Positions 26,515 to 35,124 of a DNA stretch of 64,000 nt are shown piece by piece. Source of the DNA: Halorubrum aquaticum. Lineage in GTDB: Archaea > Halobacteriota > Halobacteria > Halobacteriales > Haloferacaceae. Under the pieces are notes generated by a model, which worked only from the letters and a program-made list of their open reading frames with translations, was not told where the DNA came from and made no database searches. Numbering within the stretch: the first letter of the stretch is position 1; each line of letters begins with the position of its first letter. The position numbers were made by a program, and so were the translations under genes. Location: NCBI RefSeq assembly GCF_900113615.1, contig NZ_FOPZ01000001.1:248001-312000 (forward strand), read 5' to 3'.

Positions 26515-27096
26515 GTGTCGACCCTCGCCGTCGAACTGAACGGGGACGAAGTCCACTCGATCAGCGCCCCCGACCGGTTCGCCACGACCGCTCCGTTCTC
26601 CATCGAGCTCGCGAACCGCGGCCGATCGACCCACGTCCACCTCCACCTCGACGACGACCTCGATCGGGTCGCCTCGATCGCCGAGGTGAACCACTACGTC
26701 GAGGACGACGCGGTCAAACGCGTTCACGTCTCGGCCGTCGAGGTCGACGAGCCGGTCCGCGGGAAGCTGAAGGTCGTGACGGGGTACGGATCGAACACGG
26801 CGTACGTCGACGTGCGGATCGAGCCGCCGCCGGAGGTGGCCCCGGACGAGGTCGTCGTCGACGAGCGGCTCTCGAAACCGCCCGAGCGCAGCCCGCCGGC
26901 TCCGCTGTCGAGCCGAGTCGTCGCCGGGCTCGAACGGGCGATAGAACGCGGCGGCGTGCCGGCGCTCCTCGTCTCGTTTCTCGCGGTCGCGCTCGGCGTC
27001 GCGGCCGCGTTCGCGATCGATAGCGTGCTCGTCTTCCTCGCCGTCGGCGTCGTCCTCGCGGTGACGCTCGCGGCCGCGCTGTACCTGCTGTGGTGA
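26515..27096 (+). CDS. Conserved haloarchaeal protein with C-terminal membrane hairpin (DUF7524-like)
   Basis: 193 residues with GTG start. The first 120 form a beta-rich soluble domain (FSIELANRGRSTHVHLHLDDDL), a proline-rich linker follows at about 118-132, and two transmembrane segments lie at about 152-170 and 172-192. The family seems specific to haloarchaea; I recall it as DUF7524 without being able to confirm. A shared AT-rich gap with the UspA gene carries both promoters. Confidence 0.65.
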   Translation: MSTLAVELNGDEVHSISAPDRFATTAPFSIELANRGRSTHVHLHLDDDLDRVASIAEVNHYVEDDAVKRVHVSAVEVDEPVRGKLKVVTGYGSNTAYVDVRIEPPPEVAPDEVVVDERLSKPPERSPPAPLSSRVVAGLERAIERGGVPALLVSFLAVALGVAAAFAIDSVLVFLAVGVVLAVTLAAALYLLW

Positions 27097-27169
27097 GGAG
27101 CGGAACCCCGAAGACTGCCGCTCGGGGTGGATCCGCGCGCTTTTAAGCGTCCCGGCGGAACCGTGAGAC

Positions 27170-27358
27170 ATGAGCTTCGAGAAGGAAGACGAGGTCGTCC
27201 TCCACGACAAACACAGCGAGTACGACGGCGAGACCGGGCGGATCACGCAGGTGATGGAGACGATGTTCGGCGACGCGACCTACACGGTGAGCTTCGAGGA
27301 CGGCCAGGAGACGGGCGTTCCGGAGGAGTCGCTCGAGGCCGTCGAGAGCGAGGAGTAA
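27170..27358 (+). CDS. Small acidic SH3-like (KOW/Tudor-like) protein
   Basis: 62 residues whose strand pattern, EVVLHDKHSEYDGETGRITQ then ATYTVSFEDGQETGVPEESL, looks like a small SH3-type barrel. No cysteines and no membrane segment. The fold is inferred from the Gly/Asp turns only; partners are unknown. The next gene begins 12 bp downstream. Confidence 0.6.
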   Translation: MSFEKEDEVVLHDKHSEYDGETGRITQVMETMFGDATYTVSFEDGQETGVPEESLEAVESEE

Positions 27359-27370
27359 CCCCCCTCGCCC

Positions 27371-27808
27371 GTGCCCGCAGTCCCGTTCCACTACGTCGAC
27401 CTCCGGGCGTTCTCGTACGCGACCGAGGATGAGAAGCGCGTGGAGGAGGCGCTCCGCTCGCTGCTGCCCGAGGACGCCGAGCTCGACCGCGTCGAGAACG
27501 TGGGGCATCACGGCGACCGGATCGTCGTCCTCTCCGCGCGGATCGAACGCGCCGACGGGATGCGCCACGTGCTCGACCGGATCGCCGAGCTCGACGACCT
27601 CGACCGCGTGCTCGAGGAGCTCGACCAGCGGGTCGACGACAACTGCGCGCTGTTCATGCGGCTCGACAAACAGGCCGCGTTCCGCGGCGACGTGCGGCTC
27701 GGCCCCGGGATCACCGTCCGGGCGAAGGTCGAGGCGTACCCGGCGAAGAAAGAGGCGGCCGTCGAGAACGCCCGCGAGACGCTCTCCCGGCTCGCCGACG
27801 CGTCGTAG
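27371..27808 (+). CDS. RNA-binding protein of the archaeal exosome-associated family (COG1325-type)
   Basis: 145 residues with GTG start. PFHYVDLRAFSYATEDEKRV at the N-terminus, then NVGHHGDRIVVLSARIERAD and the C-terminal FRLDKQAAFRGD-like region (MRLDKQAAFRGDVRLG) fit the family annotated as exosome-subunit or RNA-binding protein. Involvement in RNA processing is the family-level expectation. It lies in a tight pair with the upstream 62-residue protein. Confidence 0.75.
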   Translation: MPAVPFHYVDLRAFSYATEDEKRVEEALRSLLPEDAELDRVENVGHHGDRIVVLSARIERADGMRHVLDRIAELDDLDRVLEELDQRVDDNCALFMRLDKQAAFRGDVRLGPGITVRAKVEAYPAKKEAAVENARETLSRLADAS

Positions 27809-27822
27809 CGGCGGTCGGGGGA

Positions 27823-28119
27823 CTACCCGTCCAGCCGGTCCGTGTCGATGCCGGTCCCGGGAGGTGAGACGATAAGGAACCCGCGGAAGTGCATCAGCTC
27901 GCCGCCCATGTCCTTGATCTCGCGGGCGAAGCCGGCAGCGAGCTCGTTGAGGTCGCCCTCGACGGACAACACGAGCGTGTTGCCGTAGTCGACGCTGCGG
28001 ATCCACGTCTCCGGGTCGGTCGTCCCGTCGAGGACGCCGAGGACGACGTCGCCGGCGTCGGCGAACGCCTCGTCCATCTGCTCTTCGGCGTCGCGTAAGT
28101 CGAGGTCCCAGTCGCTCAT
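27823..28119 (-). CDS. Conserved small protein (DUF5779-like)
   Basis: 98 residues, no transmembrane helix. It opens MSDWDLDLRDAEEQMDEA, which is a recurrent haloarchaeal N-terminus, and continues with VVLGVLDGTTDPETWIRSVD and a C-terminal FRGFLIVSPPG. I associate this with DUF5779, from memory. It converges on the preceding RNA-binding protein gene. Function unknown. Confidence 0.65.
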   Translation of the reverse strand: MSDWDLDLRDAEEQMDEAFADAGDVVLGVLDGTTDPETWIRSVDYGNTLVLSVEGDLNELAAGFAREIKDMGGELMHFRGFLIVSPPGTGIDTDRLDG

Positions 28120-28328
28120 ACCCGAGCGACGACTCACGCCGGCAAAAGCGTTCGGGGGAGGGCCCCGGCGCGGAACGAGGCTCGGCGGTCGGTCTCGAGC
28201 CGGCTACGGAGATCACGACGCCGAATCAGCCCGTCACTGACGTGAGCAGTTTCCCCTCAACGGACTCGCTGGTGACAGAAACCGATCGGCGACGGTGAAC
28301 CGGGATACTCGACCGCCGAGGTGGGTTA

Positions 28329-28508
28329 TCACTCCTGTTGGTGGACCCAATTTTCGGTCGGAACCATCTCGGACCCGCCACACACGCCGCAGGATTCGGG
28401 TGGTTCGAACGCATGCCCGCCGGATGAACTCTGAACCGGCGTACCCGCATGGATCACTTGGCAGTCCTCGCAAACGAACTCCTCGACGTGTTCTGGGCTA
28501 TGCGCCAT
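28329..28508 (-). CDS. Small zinc-ribbon protein
   Basis: Translation of the minus strand from the ATG at 28506-28508 gives 59 residues with two CxxC pairs, CEDC (13-16) and CGVC (40-43), about 23 residues apart, and an end NWVHQQE. This is a complete zinc ribbon. The codons are less GC-biased than in the neighbours, a sign of recent transfer or low expression. A TATA-like element lies about 27 bp upstream, so a leaderless mRNA is likely. Function unknown. Confidence 0.75.
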   Translation of the reverse strand: MAHSPEHVEEFVCEDCQVIHAGTPVQSSSGGHAFEPPESCGVCGGSEMVPTENWVHQQE

Positions 28509-28526
28509 GATTCGGTCTCAAATCCC

Positions 28527-28555
28527 GTACGTATAGTTAATGTGTACGTATACGT
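28527..28555 (-). promoter_or_regulatory. Promoter with direct repeat GTACGTATA and palindrome
   Basis: GTACGTATA occurs at 28527-28535 and again at 28544-28552, 17 bp apart; the second overlaps the perfect palindrome ACGTATACGT at 28546-28555. Read on the minus strand, TTAACTATA between the two is a suitable TATA box for the zinc-ribbon gene. Overlap of the repeats with the promoter suggests regulator binding. Confidence 0.55.
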
Positions 28556-28631
28556 TTCTTCAAAATACCCCTCAGGGGAGAAGTCCTCGTCAGTCGCAAA
28601 GGCGAGACGACGACCTCACGAAGACGGGAGG

Positions 28632-28690
28632 ACGACCGACTCGCGATGCGGTGGCGCGCCTCCGAGCGCCCGCGAGGCCCTTCGAAACAG
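28632..28690. repeat. Possible partial copy of the 52-kb repeat element
   Basis: The 12-mer GTGGCGCGCCTC at 28651-28662 and the following GAGCGCCCGCGAGG resemble 52118-52151, where GTGGCGCGCCTC also precedes a GCGAGG block. Similarity then stops. The match is short but lies in an otherwise unexplained 197-bp intergenic stretch. Confidence 0.4.
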
Positions 28691-28705
28691 GGAGCAGGTC
28701 AACGG

Positions 28706-29725
28706 TCACTCGATCCGGTCGTCCGACTCGACGCGTGCGAGCACGTCGAGGTTGTGCGCGCCGAAGGTCAGTCGACCCTCCGTGATCCCGCGGTGTCTCG
28801 CCTCGGCCCACTCCGAGACCGCTTCCGGCGAGAGCCGGGCGGCGGCGTCCGCGCCGGCGACGCTTGACGAACCGTCCACGTCTCCGTCGTCCGCGATCGC
28901 CTCGCTGACGGCCCCCTCGATCCCGTCGACGAGGTAGTGGAGGAAGTACGCCTCGTCGTCGGGGTACGGCGGCGTCACGAGCCAGTCCGAGCCGCCGCCG
29001 GCGACGACCTCGCCTCCCGCGGCGGGCAGCGCCTCGAGCAGTTCCCGTCCGGTGCGGCTCCCGCCCGGACGGTCCGGCGCGTCCATCGTCGCGTGGTAGA
29101 CATCGAGGACGGCCCGTTCGATCGAACCGTCGATAGTCCCGTCTCCCCCGAACGACGGGCGGAGGAACGTCTCCCCGTCGAAGGTGATCGGGAAGTACGC
29201 GAGCCCGTCCGGGACCAGTCCGAGGAGCGGGCCGAGCGCCCGGTCGAGGTCGACGATGTCGAGGAACGCACAGCCGACGAGCAGGTCGTACTCCGCGTCG
29301 GTTCGACGGGCGACCTCGACCGCGTCCGCCGCGGCGAACGTCGCGGTCGCGGACGAGTCGTCCTCGCCCGATAGACGGAGCGTTCGACCCGGACCCGCGT
29401 CGGGACCGGTCGATCCCTCCTCGATCTCGAGGACGTAGCCCGCGCCGTCGGCCCACGTCGCGATCCCGCCGACCGCGCGGTCGATCGCCTCCTCGCGGAG
29501 GTCGTATCCGCGGTAGACCACCTCGTCGGGCAGGATCCCCCACGCGAGGAGTCGCCGGAGCATCGTTCCCGTTCCACAGCCCGCCTCGACGACGCGGAGG
29601 GGGGCGGACCGACCCGCGAGCGACTCCCGAAGCCGGTCGAGCGTCGGGCGGTGGAGCGCGCGGTCGTCGACGGTGCGTTTGGCCTCCAGGTACCGGGAGT
29701 GTTCGTACGTCGACGGTCGGGTCAC
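28706..29725 (-). CDS. Class I SAM-dependent methyltransferase
   Basis: 339 residues. SAM motif I is VVEAGCGTGT at about 45-54, motif II-like YRGYDLREEAIDRAV, and a later acidic strand DLLVGCAFLDIVDLDRAL. The C-terminal third is poorly conserved. I start it at GTG (29723-29725), giving VTRPSTYEHSRYLEAKRTV; the frame remains open far upstream but becomes a shadow of the DsbA-like gene. The substrate is unknown. It diverges from the DsbA-like gene at 29780. Confidence 0.78.
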   Translation of the reverse strand: MTRPSTYEHSRYLEAKRTVDDRALHRPTLDRLRESLAGRSAPLRVVEAGCGTGTMLRRLLAWGILPDEVVYRGYDLREEAIDRAVGGIATWADGAGYVLEIEEGSTGPDAGPGRTLRLSGEDDSSATATFAAADAVEVARRTDAEYDLLVGCAFLDIVDLDRALGPLLGLVPDGLAYFPITFDGETFLRPSFGGDGTIDGSIERAVLDVYHATMDAPDRPGGSRTGRELLEALPAAGGEVVAGGGSDWLVTPPYPDDEAYFLHYLVDGIEGAVSEAIADDGDVDGSSSVAGADAAARLSPEAVSEWAEARHRGITEGRLTFGAHNLDVLARVESDDRIE

Positions 29726-29779
29726 GTCCGCTCCGAGGCTCTCGGTGTGGTTAAGTGCGTCCCACCCCGAGCCGACGAC

Positions 29780-30454
29780 ATGGAACACACGCGGCGGGCG
29801 ATGCTCTCCGGCGTCGCGGCGGGCGGCGTCGTCGGGGTGACCGGCTGTCTCGGCGGGAGCGGAGGAAGCGGCGGCGACGGCGGGAACTCGCTCGAGACGG
29901 GCGAGTACGGCTGTGAGTTGACCGAACCGTCCGACCCGGACCTCGAGTACCGCCCGACGCTCGGCGACCCCGAGGCGGACGTCGTCGTCCGGGCGTTCGA
30001 GGACTTCACCTGCCCCCACTGTGCGACCTACAAGCTCGAGCACTTCCCGGCGGTCCGCGAGGAGTTCGTCGCCTCCGGCGAGATCCGGTACGAACACTGG
30101 GACTTCCCGATCCCGGTGAACGAGACGTGGGCGGTCCCCGTCGCCAGCGCGGCCCGCGGCGTCGGCGAACGTGCCGGCGACGAGGCCTTCTTCGAGTTCT
30201 CCTCGGCCGCCTACGAGTCGCAGGGCGACTACGACGGTCCGACGCTCGGTGCCGCCGCGGAGGCCGCGGGCGCGGACCCCTGTGCGGCCATCGCCGACGC
30301 CCAGTTCTCGACGTACGAGGAGGCGTCGATGGACGACCGCGACGAGGGCGAGTCGATGGGCGTCTCCGGAACGCCGACGATATTCGTGAACGGCGAGGCG
30401 GTCGACGGCTACGACTCGGGGGCGATCATCGACGCCATCGAGTCGGCGCTCTGA
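29780..30454 (+). CDS. DsbA-like thioredoxin-fold lipoprotein
   Basis: 224 residues. A Tat-like start with lipobox VTGC (Cys23) shows export and lipid anchoring. The thioredoxin domain has the active site CPHC at 78-81 in FEDFTCPHCATYK and the cis-Pro loop VSGTPTIFVNG near 195. Expected role: thiol oxidation, reduction or disulfide isomerisation at the outer face of the membrane. The closest general annotation is DsbA family or thioredoxin domain protein. The gene has its own short promoter gap with the divergent methyltransferase. Confidence 0.9.
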   Translation: MEHTRRAMLSGVAAGGVVGVTGCLGGSGGSGGDGGNSLETGEYGCELTEPSDPDLEYRPTLGDPEADVVVRAFEDFTCPHCATYKLEHFPAVREEFVASGEIRYEHWDFPIPVNETWAVPVASAARGVGERAGDEAFFEFSSAAYESQGDYDGPTLGAAAEAAGADPCAAIADAQFSTYEEASMDDRDEGESMGVSGTPTIFVNGEAVDGYDSGAIIDAIESAL

Positions 30455-30531
30455 GCCGTCGACCGCGAGACGAGGGACACGGCGACCCCCGAACGTCGGC
30501 CTTTTGACCGTTCGACCCGTTTTATAAACCA

Positions 30532-31761
30532 ATGACGAGCGACGACCGCGGGGACCGTCGACGGCTCGTCGCCGTCGTGCTCGCGGTGCTGGTCTCGCAG
30601 GTGCTGTTGTATCCCGGCGTTCCCGACCTCGTGGTCGAACTCGGCGCGCCGGCGGGCATCGACGCGGGGATGTGGTTCCTCGTCGCGGAGTTCGCGGCGT
30701 TCGTGACGTTCGCCGTGGCCTGGGGGGCCGCGAGCGACGCGCTCGGTCGACGCGTGCCGCTGGTCGTGGTCGGCGCGCTCGGCGGGGCCGCCTCCTACGC
30801 CGCGCTCGCCGCGGTGCCGCGGCTCGGCTTCGGGTTTCCGGCGGTCCTCCTCGTCCGCGTCGTCGGCGGATCGCTCACGATCGGGGCGTTCTCGCTCGCG
30901 ATCACGATGCTGATGGACCTGGGCGGCGGCAACGGACGGAACATGGGGGCCGCCGGCCTCGCCATCGGTCTCGGCGCGGCGGTCGGCTCCGTCGTCGGCG
31001 GGGCGCTCGCCGACCTCGGACCGTTCTACCCCGTGTACGCCGGCGCAGTCGTGCTCGCGGGTGCGGGGCTGCTCGCGGCGACCGTCGACGACCGCGCCGC
31101 CGGAGACGCCGTTGAAACGGGCGACGACCCCGACCCCGGGTTCCGGGAGGTGCTCTCCCGCGCCCGGGAGACGCCCGGACTCCTCGTTCCCTTCGCGTTC
31201 GGCTTCGTCGACCGCCTGACCGCCGGCTTCTTCGCGCTGGTCGGGGTGTACTACTTCCAGGACCCGGCCACCTTCGGGCTCTCGGCGACCGGGGCCGGCG
31301 CGACCCTCGCGCTCTTCTTCGTCCCGTTCGCGCTGTTACAGTCCCCGTTCGGAACGCTGTCGGACCGGATCGGGCGGTTCTTTCCGGTCGTCCTCGGGTC
31401 GATCGCCTACGGGATCGTCACGATCGGCGTCGGCGTCGCGCCCGTCTACCCGGTCGCGGCCGGGCTGATGGTGCTCGTCGGGGTCTGCGGCGCGCTGATG
31501 GCTCCGGCAACGATGGCGCTCGTCACCGACCTCGTCGACCCGGCCGCCCGCGGGGCGGCGATGGGGGCGTTCAACGTGTTCGGCTCGCTCGGGTTCCTGA
31601 CGGGCTTTCTCGTCGGCGGCGGCGCGACCGGCGCGTTCGGCTACCGGGCCGCCTTCCTCGCCGTGGGGGGACTCGAGCTCGCCATCGCGCTGGCGTTGCT
31701 TCCGGCCGTTCGCGCGGTCGCGCCGCGGGTCGGTTCCGCCCCGTCGACCGGGAGCGATTGA
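30532..31761 (+). CDS. MFS transporter
   Basis: 409 residues with twelve hydrophobic helices. The loop 2-3 signature appears as WGAASDALGRRVPLVVVG and its repeat as FGTLSDRIGRFFPVVLGS. Arg and Asp in these loops match drug:H+ antiporter-like MFS members. The substrate cannot be deduced. A TATA-like TTTTATAAAC just before the ATG fits a leaderless promoter. Confidence 0.88.
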   Translation: MTSDDRGDRRRLVAVVLAVLVSQVLLYPGVPDLVVELGAPAGIDAGMWFLVAEFAAFVTFAVAWGAASDALGRRVPLVVVGALGGAASYAALAAVPRLGFGFPAVLLVRVVGGSLTIGAFSLAITMLMDLGGGNGRNMGAAGLAIGLGAAVGSVVGGALADLGPFYPVYAGAVVLAGAGLLAATVDDRAAGDAVETGDDPDPGFREVLSRARETPGLLVPFAFGFVDRLTAGFFALVGVYYFQDPATFGLSATGAGATLALFFVPFALLQSPFGTLSDRIGRFFPVVLGSIAYGIVTIGVGVAPVYPVAAGLMVLVGVCGALMAPATMALVTDLVDPAARGAAMGAFNVFGSLGFLTGFLVGGGATGAFGYRAAFLAVGGLELAIALALLPAVRAVAPRVGSAPSTGSD

Positions 31762-31840
31762 GCCGGGTGGTGGAACGACCGGACCGAACGGGGCGAGTCG
31801 AGCCTTTTTACCGCTCGCGTGTCCTCGACTCGAGTGACGA

Positions 31841-32614
31841 ATGGATATGCTCGTCGTCGGCGCGGGAGAGATCGGCCGCTGGGTGGCGGACACCCTCACA
31901 GCCGACGGCTCGCCGGTCGACGCGAGCGTGACCTTCACCGACCGCGACCCCGCCGTCGCGGCCGACGCGGCCGCCGGACGCGACGCCGGGACCGTCCCGG
32001 TCGACGCGGAGACCACGCACGACGCCGTCTGTCTCTCCGTCCCGATGTCGGCGGTGCCCGACGCGGTCGCGGCGTACGCGTCGCGGGCCGACCGGGCGAT
32101 CCTCGACGTCTCCGGCGAGATGACGGCGTCGATCGCGGCGATGCGCGAGCACGCCCCCGACCTCGAACGAGCGAGCTACCACCCGCTGTTCGCGCCGCCG
32201 CGGGTCCCCGGCAACGTCGCCGCCGTCGTCGACGAACCCGGACCGGCGATCGAGGCGGTCTCCGAAGCGATCGAGGCCGGCGGGAACGAGGTCTTCGAGA
32301 CCACGGCGGCCGAACACGACCGCGCGATGGAGACGGTTCAGGCGGGCGCACACGCCGCGGTGCTCGCGTGGCGGCTCGCCGGAGGGGCGGTTCGAGAGGA
32401 GTTCCACACCCCGGTCTCGGCCGCCCTCGACGACGTCGCCGACACGGTCACGGAGGGGTCACCGGCGGTGTACGCCGAGATACAGCGCGCCTTCGACGGG
32501 GCCGACGACGTCGCCGAGGCGGCCCGCGAGATCGCCGACGCCGACCCGGACCGGTTCGCCGAACTCTACGAGCGCGCCCGCGGCGAGCGCGACCCCCGCG
32601 AACGACACGACTGA
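31841..32614 (+). CDS. tyrA: Prephenate/arogenate dehydrogenase-family protein
   Basis: 257 residues. NAD(P)-binding motif VGAGEIGRW at 6-14, VCLSVPMSAV, then the catalytic-type region ERASYHPLFAPPRVPG with His in YHPLF. It would convert prephenate to 4-hydroxyphenylpyruvate in tyrosine synthesis. At 257 residues it is shorter than bacterial TyrA, as in other haloarchaea. The gene is followed closely by the Rsm22-like gene. Confidence 0.85.
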   Translation: MDMLVVGAGEIGRWVADTLTADGSPVDASVTFTDRDPAVAADAAAGRDAGTVPVDAETTHDAVCLSVPMSAVPDAVAAYASRADRAILDVSGEMTASIAAMREHAPDLERASYHPLFAPPRVPGNVAAVVDEPGPAIEAVSEAIEAGGNEVFETTAAEHDRAMETVQAGAHAAVLAWRLAGGAVREEFHTPVSAALDDVADTVTEGSPAVYAEIQRAFDGADDVAEAAREIADADPDRFAELYERARGERDPRERHD

Positions 32615-32667
32615 CCCGCCACGACCCGACCGGAACCCCTCCACACCGAACCCGACCGACACCATCC

Positions 32668-34149
32668 ATGATCGACAGAACGGCGGTCCGCGACACGGCC
32701 AACTACCTGCGCCGGGTCCGCCCCATCGACCCCGAGGAGATAACGGAGTACATCGAGGGGACGCCCCATCCAGCCGTCGTCCGCGAGACGCTTCGCGAGG
32801 AGGCGTTCGACCTCCGGCTTCGCGAACGCGAGGACGGTTGCTTCGTCCCCGTCGACGACGACCCGGTCCGCCCGCCGGGGTGGGCTCCGAACGCCTTCCC
32901 CGAGGAGTACGCCTTCGCCCTGGAGGACCTCCTCGTCGCGGAGTTCGGCGCGAACTGGCACGTCGGCGACTCCGGCGACGAGCTCCGCGAGACGATCCGC
33001 CGGCTCAAGGCCGACTACCTCTACGGCAACGACGTCGAGTACGACCGGATCGCCGCGCTCGGCTACGCGATCTATCACCTCCCCGGCTACTACGCCGCGA
33101 TCGGCTACGTCCTCGACGACCTCGCCGAGAACGGCCTGCTCGACCGGACGCTCCGGGTCCTCGATATCGGCGCGGGCGTCGGCGGCCCGGCGCTCGGCCT
33201 CCACGACTACCTCCCCGAGGACGCGGTCGTGGAGTACCACGCCGTCGAGCCCAGCGCCGCCGCCGACGTGCTCGACCGACTGCTCGAGGAGACCGGCCGG
33301 AACTTCCGATCGTCGATCCACCGGACCACCGCAGAGTCGCTGTTCGGACTGAACGACTCCTCGAAGGCGGACGCGACGGACGATCGAGCCGCCGTCACCG
33401 CGGACGCGTCTCCCCTCGAGGAACCCTTCGATCTGGTGGTCTTCGGCAACGTCCTCTCCGAGCTCGAGGACCCGGTGGCCGTCCTTGAGGCCGCCGTGGA
33501 CGCGCTGGCCGCCGACGGGAGCCTCCTCGCGCTCGCGCCGGCCGACCGCGAGACCGCGATCGGGCTCCGTGAGGCGGAGCGGGCGGTCGCGACCCCCGAG
33601 AGCGGGATCGAGGTCTACTCGCCGGGGATCCGACTCTGGTCCGACGCGTCCCCGAGCGACCGAGGATGGTCCTTCGACGTCCGCGGGGACCTCGCCGTCC
33701 CGCCGTTCCAGCGCCGGCTCGACGAGGCGGCCGCCCGCGAGGCGACCGACGAGCCGGGCGAGTTCCGCAACGTCGACGTCCAGTTCGCCTACTCGGTCCT
33801 GCGGACCGACGGGAAACGCCGCGTCGACGTCCGTGCGAGCGACGACCGCTGTGCGCGGATGGCCGACTCGGAGGACCACGTCACGGACCGGGTGAACCTC
33901 CTCGCGGTGAAGCTCAGCCACGACCTCAGCGACGGGTCGAACGCGGTGTACCGCGTCGGCGACGGCTCCCAGCGGGTCGACCACTACCTCGTCTGTACGC
34001 GCGAGACGGTCCTCAACGACGGGCTCCGCGGGGCCGACTACGGCGCTGTCCTCTTCGTCGAGAACGGGCTCGTGCTCTGGAACGACGACGAGGGCGCGTA
34101 CAACGTCGTCGTGGACGACGAGACCGTCGTGGACGTCGTCGCGCCCTGA
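32668..34149 (+). CDS. Rsm22-family methyltransferase-like protein
   Basis: 493 residues. The N-terminal helical part (YLYGNDVEYDRIAALGYAIY, LPGYYAAIGYVLDDL) precedes a SAM-type motif LDIGAGVGGPALGLHDYLP near 165 and a motif II acidic strand VVEYHAVEPS. This order matches the small-subunit Rsm22 family. Mitochondrial Rsm22 has Fe-S cysteines; I see no equivalent cysteine set, so that feature may be absent. Activity is uncertain, with a role in ribosome assembly expected. The ATG at 32668 gives conserved length. Confidence 0.75.
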   Translation: MIDRTAVRDTANYLRRVRPIDPEEITEYIEGTPHPAVVRETLREEAFDLRLREREDGCFVPVDDDPVRPPGWAPNAFPEEYAFALEDLLVAEFGANWHVGDSGDELRETIRRLKADYLYGNDVEYDRIAALGYAIYHLPGYYAAIGYVLDDLAENGLLDRTLRVLDIGAGVGGPALGLHDYLPEDAVVEYHAVEPSAAADVLDRLLEETGRNFRSSIHRTTAESLFGLNDSSKADATDDRAAVTADASPLEEPFDLVVFGNVLSELEDPVAVLEAAVDALAADGSLLALAPADRETAIGLREAERAVATPESGIEVYSPGIRLWSDASPSDRGWSFDVRGDLAVPPFQRRLDEAAAREATDEPGEFRNVDVQFAYSVLRTDGKRRVDVRASDDRCARMADSEDHVTDRVNLLAVKLSHDLSDGSNAVYRVGDGSQRVDHYLVCTRETVLNDGLRGADYGAVLFVENGLVLWNDDEGAYNVVVDDETVVDVVAP

Positions 34150-34236
34150 CCGGCGGGAACCGGGCGATCGAAGGCGAACGGTGGCGAAAACGGGTCGGAC
34201 CGACATCCTGATTGGTCCTCTCGACCTCCCTCCGAC

Positions 34237-35091
34237 ATGGACACACCACCGGCCGCAGGCGACCGGACGCTCCCTGCGGCGACGTGTATCGGCCGGGTCG
34301 CGCTCCGCGTCGGCGACCTCGAGTCGACGATCACCTTCTACCGGGACGTGATCGGCCTCTCGGTGCTCGAACGGAACGACGCGGCCGCGACGCTCGGCGC
34401 GGGCGGGACGCCGCTTCTCGAGTTGGCCGCGGATCCCGACGCACCCGAGCGCGGCCGAGGGGACGCGGGACTGTTCCACACGGCGTTTCGGGTCCCCTCC
34501 CGTGGCGCGCTGGGCGACGCCCTGGAGCGGATCCGGGACCGGTGGGAGCTCGACGGCGCGTCCGATCACGACGTGAGCGAGGCGCTGTACCTCGCCGATC
34601 CGGAGGGTAACGGCGTCGAGGTGTACCGCGACCGCCCCCGCGAGGAGTGGTCGACGGTCGGCGACGGACAGGTCCGCATGGTGACCGAGCCGCTCGATCT
34701 CGAGGGGGTCGCCGCGTCCGCGACCGGCGAGGACCGAGCCCCGGCCGACACCGACGTCGGCCACGTCCACCTCGAGGTCACCTCGATCGACGCCTTCGAG
34801 CGGTTCTATATAGCGGGATTCGGTTTCGACCTCCGGGCGACCTACCCCGACGCGCGGTTCGTCGCCGCCGGCGGGTATCACCACCACGTCGGGGCGAACA
34901 CGTGGAACGGACGCACCGAACCGGCCGCGGGACGCGGGATCGACTGGTACGAGGTCGTCGTCCCGGACGACGAGGCCCGCCGCGCCCTCCGAGAACGGCT
35001 CCCGGAGGACGTCTCGGAATCGCTCGCCGGAAACGGGTTCGCGGTCATCGACCCGGACGGGATCGAGATACGGGTGATCGACGGGTCGTAG
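34237..35091 (+). CDS. Two-domain VOC-family dioxygenase-like protein (CatE-like)
   Basis: 284 residues with two glyoxalase/bleomycin-resistance units. The first starts GRVALRVGDLESTITFYRDV, the second HVHLEVTSIDAFERFYIAGF. Probable metal ligands in the second are His in GHVHLEV, His in the YHHHVGANTW loop and the Glu in DGIEIRV. The overall pattern resembles bacterial CatE, an extradiol dioxygenase. The true substrate is unknown. Confidence 0.82.
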   Translation: MDTPPAAGDRTLPAATCIGRVALRVGDLESTITFYRDVIGLSVLERNDAAATLGAGGTPLLELAADPDAPERGRGDAGLFHTAFRVPSRGALGDALERIRDRWELDGASDHDVSEALYLADPEGNGVEVYRDRPREEWSTVGDGQVRMVTEPLDLEGVAASATGEDRAPADTDVGHVHLEVTSIDAFERFYIAGFGFDLRATYPDARFVAAGGYHHHVGANTWNGRTEPAAGRGIDWYEVVVPDDEARRALRERLPEDVSESLAGNGFAVIDPDGIEIRVIDGS

Positions 35092-35124
35092 CCGGGGTGA
35101 CGGCGAGGTCGTCGAGACTTCCCG

